In this document: piece after piece, positions 6,501-7,708 of the stretch
Layout of the letters: each line of letters begins with the position of its first letter
Position numbering within the stretch: position 1 is the stretch's first letter
Assembly (NCBI GenBank): GCA_028679775.1
Contig: JAJRAX010000143.1
Location: 1 to 7,708, forward strand
Source: Methanothrix sp.
Lineage (GTDB): Archaea > Halobacteriota > Methanosarcinia > Methanotrichales > Methanotrichaceae
Direction of reading: 5' to 3'
DNA: 7,708 nt
Notes under the pieces: generated by a model
Database searches by the model: none
What the model saw: the letters and a program-made list of their open reading frames with translations, nothing else
What the model was told of the DNA's origin: nothing
Made by a program: the position numbers and the translations under genes

Positions 6501-7708
6501 GGAAAACATGGCACAGAGGAATGGCTGCCAGGAAAGGAGTGCGGAATATCCATAGTTGACTCGTGGCCTGCTTTGCTCATACAGGATATTCCTGTGGTCT
6601 ATCCTTACATCGTTGACAACATCGCTGAAGGGACCCAGGCCAAACGCAGGGGAGATGCTGTGATGATCACCCATCTTACGCCACCAATCGTAGCCTCCGG
6701 GCTGTACGGCAACCTCACCAATCTGGAAGAGACGGTTTTTCAGTACAAGAACGTTGAGAACGCTAGCGTTAAGGAGGACTACAAGCGGCAGATCATCAAC
6801 ATCAGCCGTGAGATGCACCTGGACGAAGACCTGAATGTGGATGCGGCCAACATATCTTCCAACGAATCAGCCTTCAATCTTTTTGCTGACGACCTTGAGA
6901 GGTACCTCTATGAGCTGAAGAGCCAGTTCATGCCCTACGGCCTGCACGTCTTCGGCCAGCCGCCTGTCGGTGAGCCTCGAATGGGCCTGATCCGATCGAT
7001 GTTGGACGACGGCCTGACGCAAGAGGTTGCAGCTCTCATATCTTATTATGATTATCCAAATCCGGCCCGCCTTGATATGGAGAGACTGCTCAATAACAGT
7101 ACCACAGATCTTCTGGCAGAGGTGATGGAAAACGGGACATCTCCGGAGGACGCCCAGATGCTGATCCTGGGGAATGCCTCTGAAAACCTGACTGCTCTGC
7201 TTAACCTCTCCCTGCAGTATGCCGATAATATTGCCGCATGCTCGGCGGAGGTGCCCGGCCTCGCTGGCGCCCTGGAGTCAAATTATACTCAGCCGTCGCC
7301 TGCAGACGACCCCATTCGCGATCCGACAGTCCTTCCTACAGGCAGAAACTTCAGATCTGTGGACCCCCGCCGCGTTCCAACTGAAGCCGCCTGGCGGGTG
7401 GGAAACGATCTGGCAGAAAAGCTCGTCGATTGCTACCAGACGGAGCATAACGGATCCTACCCGAAGAAGATGGCAATAGTGCTCTGGGCCTGGGCCATGA
7501 CAGACCACGGTGTGGTCGAGTCCGAGATCTTGAGCCTGGTCGGAGCGAGACCCGTCTACGATGCTTACGGAGGCGTCACTGACGTGCAGCTCATCCCACT
7601 CTCAGAGCTTGGTCGGCCCAGAATCGATGTGGTTGTCGTGCCGTCCGGCCTGCACAGGGACCTGTTTCCTGAGAAGCTGCAGCTTTTGGACAGGGCCATC
7701 CGTCTGGC
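3426..7708 (+). CDS. Surface CobN-like chelatase fused to a propeller and DUF4430-like domain (3' end missing)
   Basis: This frame starts at ATG 3426 and shows no stop through the window end: 1427 codons plus two bases. The domain order is signal peptide (residues 1-26), eight-bladed PQQ-like propeller (about 27-384), DUF4430-like domain (about 395-513) and CobN/ChlH-type chelatase large subunit (about 519 onward). CobN hallmarks include YYNHGGGKDNIEG (849-861), HLGKHGTEEWLPGKE (1024-1038), YPYIVDN..EGTQAKRRGDA and HLTPP (1059-1087), LPTGRNF (1303-1309), PTEAAW, and RIDV...GLHRDLF (to 1414). Classical CobN is a cytoplasmic protein of about 1200-1300 residues that inserts cobalt with ATP-driven partners. 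This one is exported and has about 40 N-X-S/T sequons, so an ATP-powered reaction is doubtful. Binding, salvage or remodelling of a tetrapyrrole at the surface is inferred. The closest functional idea from the literature, as I recall it, is the exported CobN-like HmuS of Bacteroides, implicated in haem iron removal. A C-terminal membrane anchor may follow outside the window. Confidence 0.9.
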   Translation, partial: MAQDFKGCRALLPALFIIILCSQAQADFVTFQADNQRSGNVSGTGPKEANLLWSISLTGHGYVGAAAVVSGDRIFVSNWPDMTFKGEMGLVCLNSSDGTRLWINALGGKGAASTPALEGDRIFTGSYTGDIYCIDIRTGETLWSQKIEPDPQWWGVASSPLVQDDVVYVMSFSDGNLHALSLEGKELWNLSTGQVSPYLSAAAFENKLYMPGGDPAIYCLDAASGKLLWKQVTSAQITATPTLAEDMVYLVTADALLALDNETGEQIWRAEINGTISSPAVSFGRVFLGSDDSPAGHMNCFDAKNGTLLWRTEANGPVKSSPLVINGLVYFGTSCDDGIVCALHASNGSVRWSYPVNAFIMSSASASDGTLYMGSDDGKLYAFGTRPRGLLWKGEVLLDDTGVNITADSGKSYQVKGICALSALVNAAEGSGQNLEINDSLYDLFGLQIKSIGDIHADGENSWRFWINYPDEAVPTSGPDLIDLNDGDRAIFYFGDRRSNPEDSPRLEITVRVIQRRPEALFLTVGGQSQIKQASNGSVLNVTILSPENATNLSLYELIFIEMIDDEAASSLAIPLQKAREKGVPIIVINSGVYESLANVNLTDHPFIQQYWDYGQVENMRRLFTYLAANFCGLSLRVQDPLPTPTEYIYHPDSPDIFENITDYLSWYAGKDGYKFNSSAPTIGVLSYYQDLDQPDRSVLIRTIEDNGANAIDLGISNSSSLQRFFAVNNTTIIDAAVLTKSFRLNYGDPDQGIADLQKLNVPVLRGLRLYYQTAEEWSNSTGIEPTEIYFQIALPEMDGAIEPIVISARNESGYQPIRSQMEWLADRAVAWADLGRINNSAKKVALIYYNHGGGKDNIEGCYINVPRSLQNILDGLLEDGYSVNGTVPEEMALVDLLVHQGTNVGSWAPGELDAMVRAGNATLLPAGIYEEWFHELPQDKQEEVTAMWGTPPGEIMVYANQSGKYMVIPKLSFGNVILLPQPSRGWLENNTVLYHSKDIPPHHQYIAFYLWLKKGFGADAIVHLGKHGTEEWLPGKECGISIVDSWPALLIQDIPVVYPYIVDNIAEGTQAKRRGDAVMITHLTPPIVASGLYGNLTNLEETVFQYKNVENASVKEDYKRQIINISREMHLDEDLNVDAANISSNESAFNLFADDLERYLYELKSQFMPYGLHVFGQPPVGEPRMGLIRSMLDDGLTQEVAALISYYDYPNPARLDMERLLNNSTTDLLAEVMENGTSPEDAQMLILGNASENLTALLNLSLQYADNIAACSAEVPGLAGALESNYTQPSPADDPIRDPTVLPTGRNFRSVDPRRVPTEAAWRVGNDLAEKLVDCYQTEHNGSYPKKMAIVLWAWAMTDHGVVESEILSLVGARPVYDAYGGVTDVQLIPLSELGRPRIDVVVVPSGLHRDLFPEKLQLLDRAIRL
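3504..4577 (+). other. PQQ-like beta-propeller domain of gene 3
   Basis: Residues about 27-384 show eight repeats of the strand pattern (LVCLN, IYCID, LHALS, IYCLD, LLALD, MNCFD, VCALH, LYAFG). Each of the first seven is followed by a Gly-rich turn and LW/IW/RW, and SSP/STP/ATP motifs start the next blade. The opening LLWS strand can close the ring with the final LYAF. It is more distant from genes 1 and 2 than they are from each other, lacking the DWDGHHYYCL and GNAQSTPAI blocks. It probably serves as a binding or docking platform. Confidence 0.88.
4608..4964 (+). other. DUF4430-like (transcobalamin C-terminal-like) domain of gene 3
   Basis: Residues about 395-513 start with a short beta-rich stretch (VLLDDTGVNITADSGKSYQV). 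A helix follows (ALSALVNAAEGSG), then LYDLFGLQIKSIGDI, the core SWRFWINYPDEA, and LIDLNDGDRAIFYFGD. The W..W/Y.N......G....L.dGD.I.f.f pattern is that of DUF4430, the family I recall being related to the beta domain of transcobalamin and intrinsic factor. Its place directly before a CobN domain makes corrinoid or other tetrapyrrole binding plausible, but DUF4430 also occurs in many unrelated surface proteins. The assignment is from pattern only. Confidence 0.65.
4980..7708 (+). other. CobN/ChlH-type chelatase large-subunit domain of gene 3 (truncated by window)
   Basis: This covers residues about 519-1427. The N-terminal part (LYELIFIEMID to GVPIIVINSG) matches the Rossmann-like start of CobN. 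The middle has ADRAVAWADL, YYNHGGGKDNIEG and INVPRSL. The catalytic region has H1024, H1028 and E1032 in the HxGxHGxxEWLPGK motif, then QAKRRGDA and HLTPP. Departures from the usual consensus are HGTEEW where HGTLEW is usual, PADDPIRDP where GGDPIRNP is usual, and LHRDLF where FRDLF is usual. About 300 further residues typical of the family should lie beyond the window. Confidence 0.88.

Noticed and set aside
3426..7708. Magnesium chelatase ChlH/BchH assignment
   Set aside because: Nothing suggests chlorophyll synthesis, and the motif spelling (EWLPGK, IDVVV) is nearer CobN-type proteins. The substrate is nonetheless left open because ChlH, BchH and CobN share one fold.

Overview
The window reads entirely on the + strand as three head-to-tail genes with almost no intergenic DNA. 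It looks archaeal and most resembles a methanogen of the Methanothrix/Methanosarcinales type. The clues are surface proteins full of N-X-S/T sequons, PQQ-like (BamB-type) propellers opening with a WPQFHxNxEHxG motif, a CobN-type chelatase subunit, frequent AGA/AGG/ATA codons and strong AGGAGG-type ribosome binding sites. The genus assignment is inference.

Layout. (1) Positions 1-2199 hold the 3' part of a large secreted protein with two eight-bladed PQQ-like propellers in tandem. Its start lies upstream of the window, and only about 50 residues may be missing. (2) Positions 2224-3426 encode a complete 400-residue protein with an N-terminal signal/anchor and one propeller. It is a close paralogue of the second propeller of gene 1. 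(3) From 3426 to the window edge runs an open frame of 1427 codons with no stop. It encodes a signal peptide, an eight-bladed PQQ-like propeller, a roughly 120-residue domain resembling DUF4430 (the transcobalamin C-terminal-like fold), and then a CobN/ChlH-type chelatase large-subunit domain that is cut by the window end. Genes 2 and 3 overlap by one base (TGATG), and genes 1 and 2 are 24 bp apart, so all three are very probably one operon. Its promoter is outside the window.

The main point of interest is gene 3. CobN normally works in the cytoplasm with ATP-consuming AAA+ partners. Here a CobN-like domain is preceded by a signal peptide, carries about 40 potential N-glycosylation sites, and is fused to a propeller and a possible corrinoid-binding domain. 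This suggests a cell-surface tetrapyrrole-handling system, for example capture of corrinoid, haem or F430-like compounds, or ATP-independent metal insertion or removal, with the two propeller proteins as surface partners. That function is a hypothesis. The domain content and export signals are read directly from the sequence.
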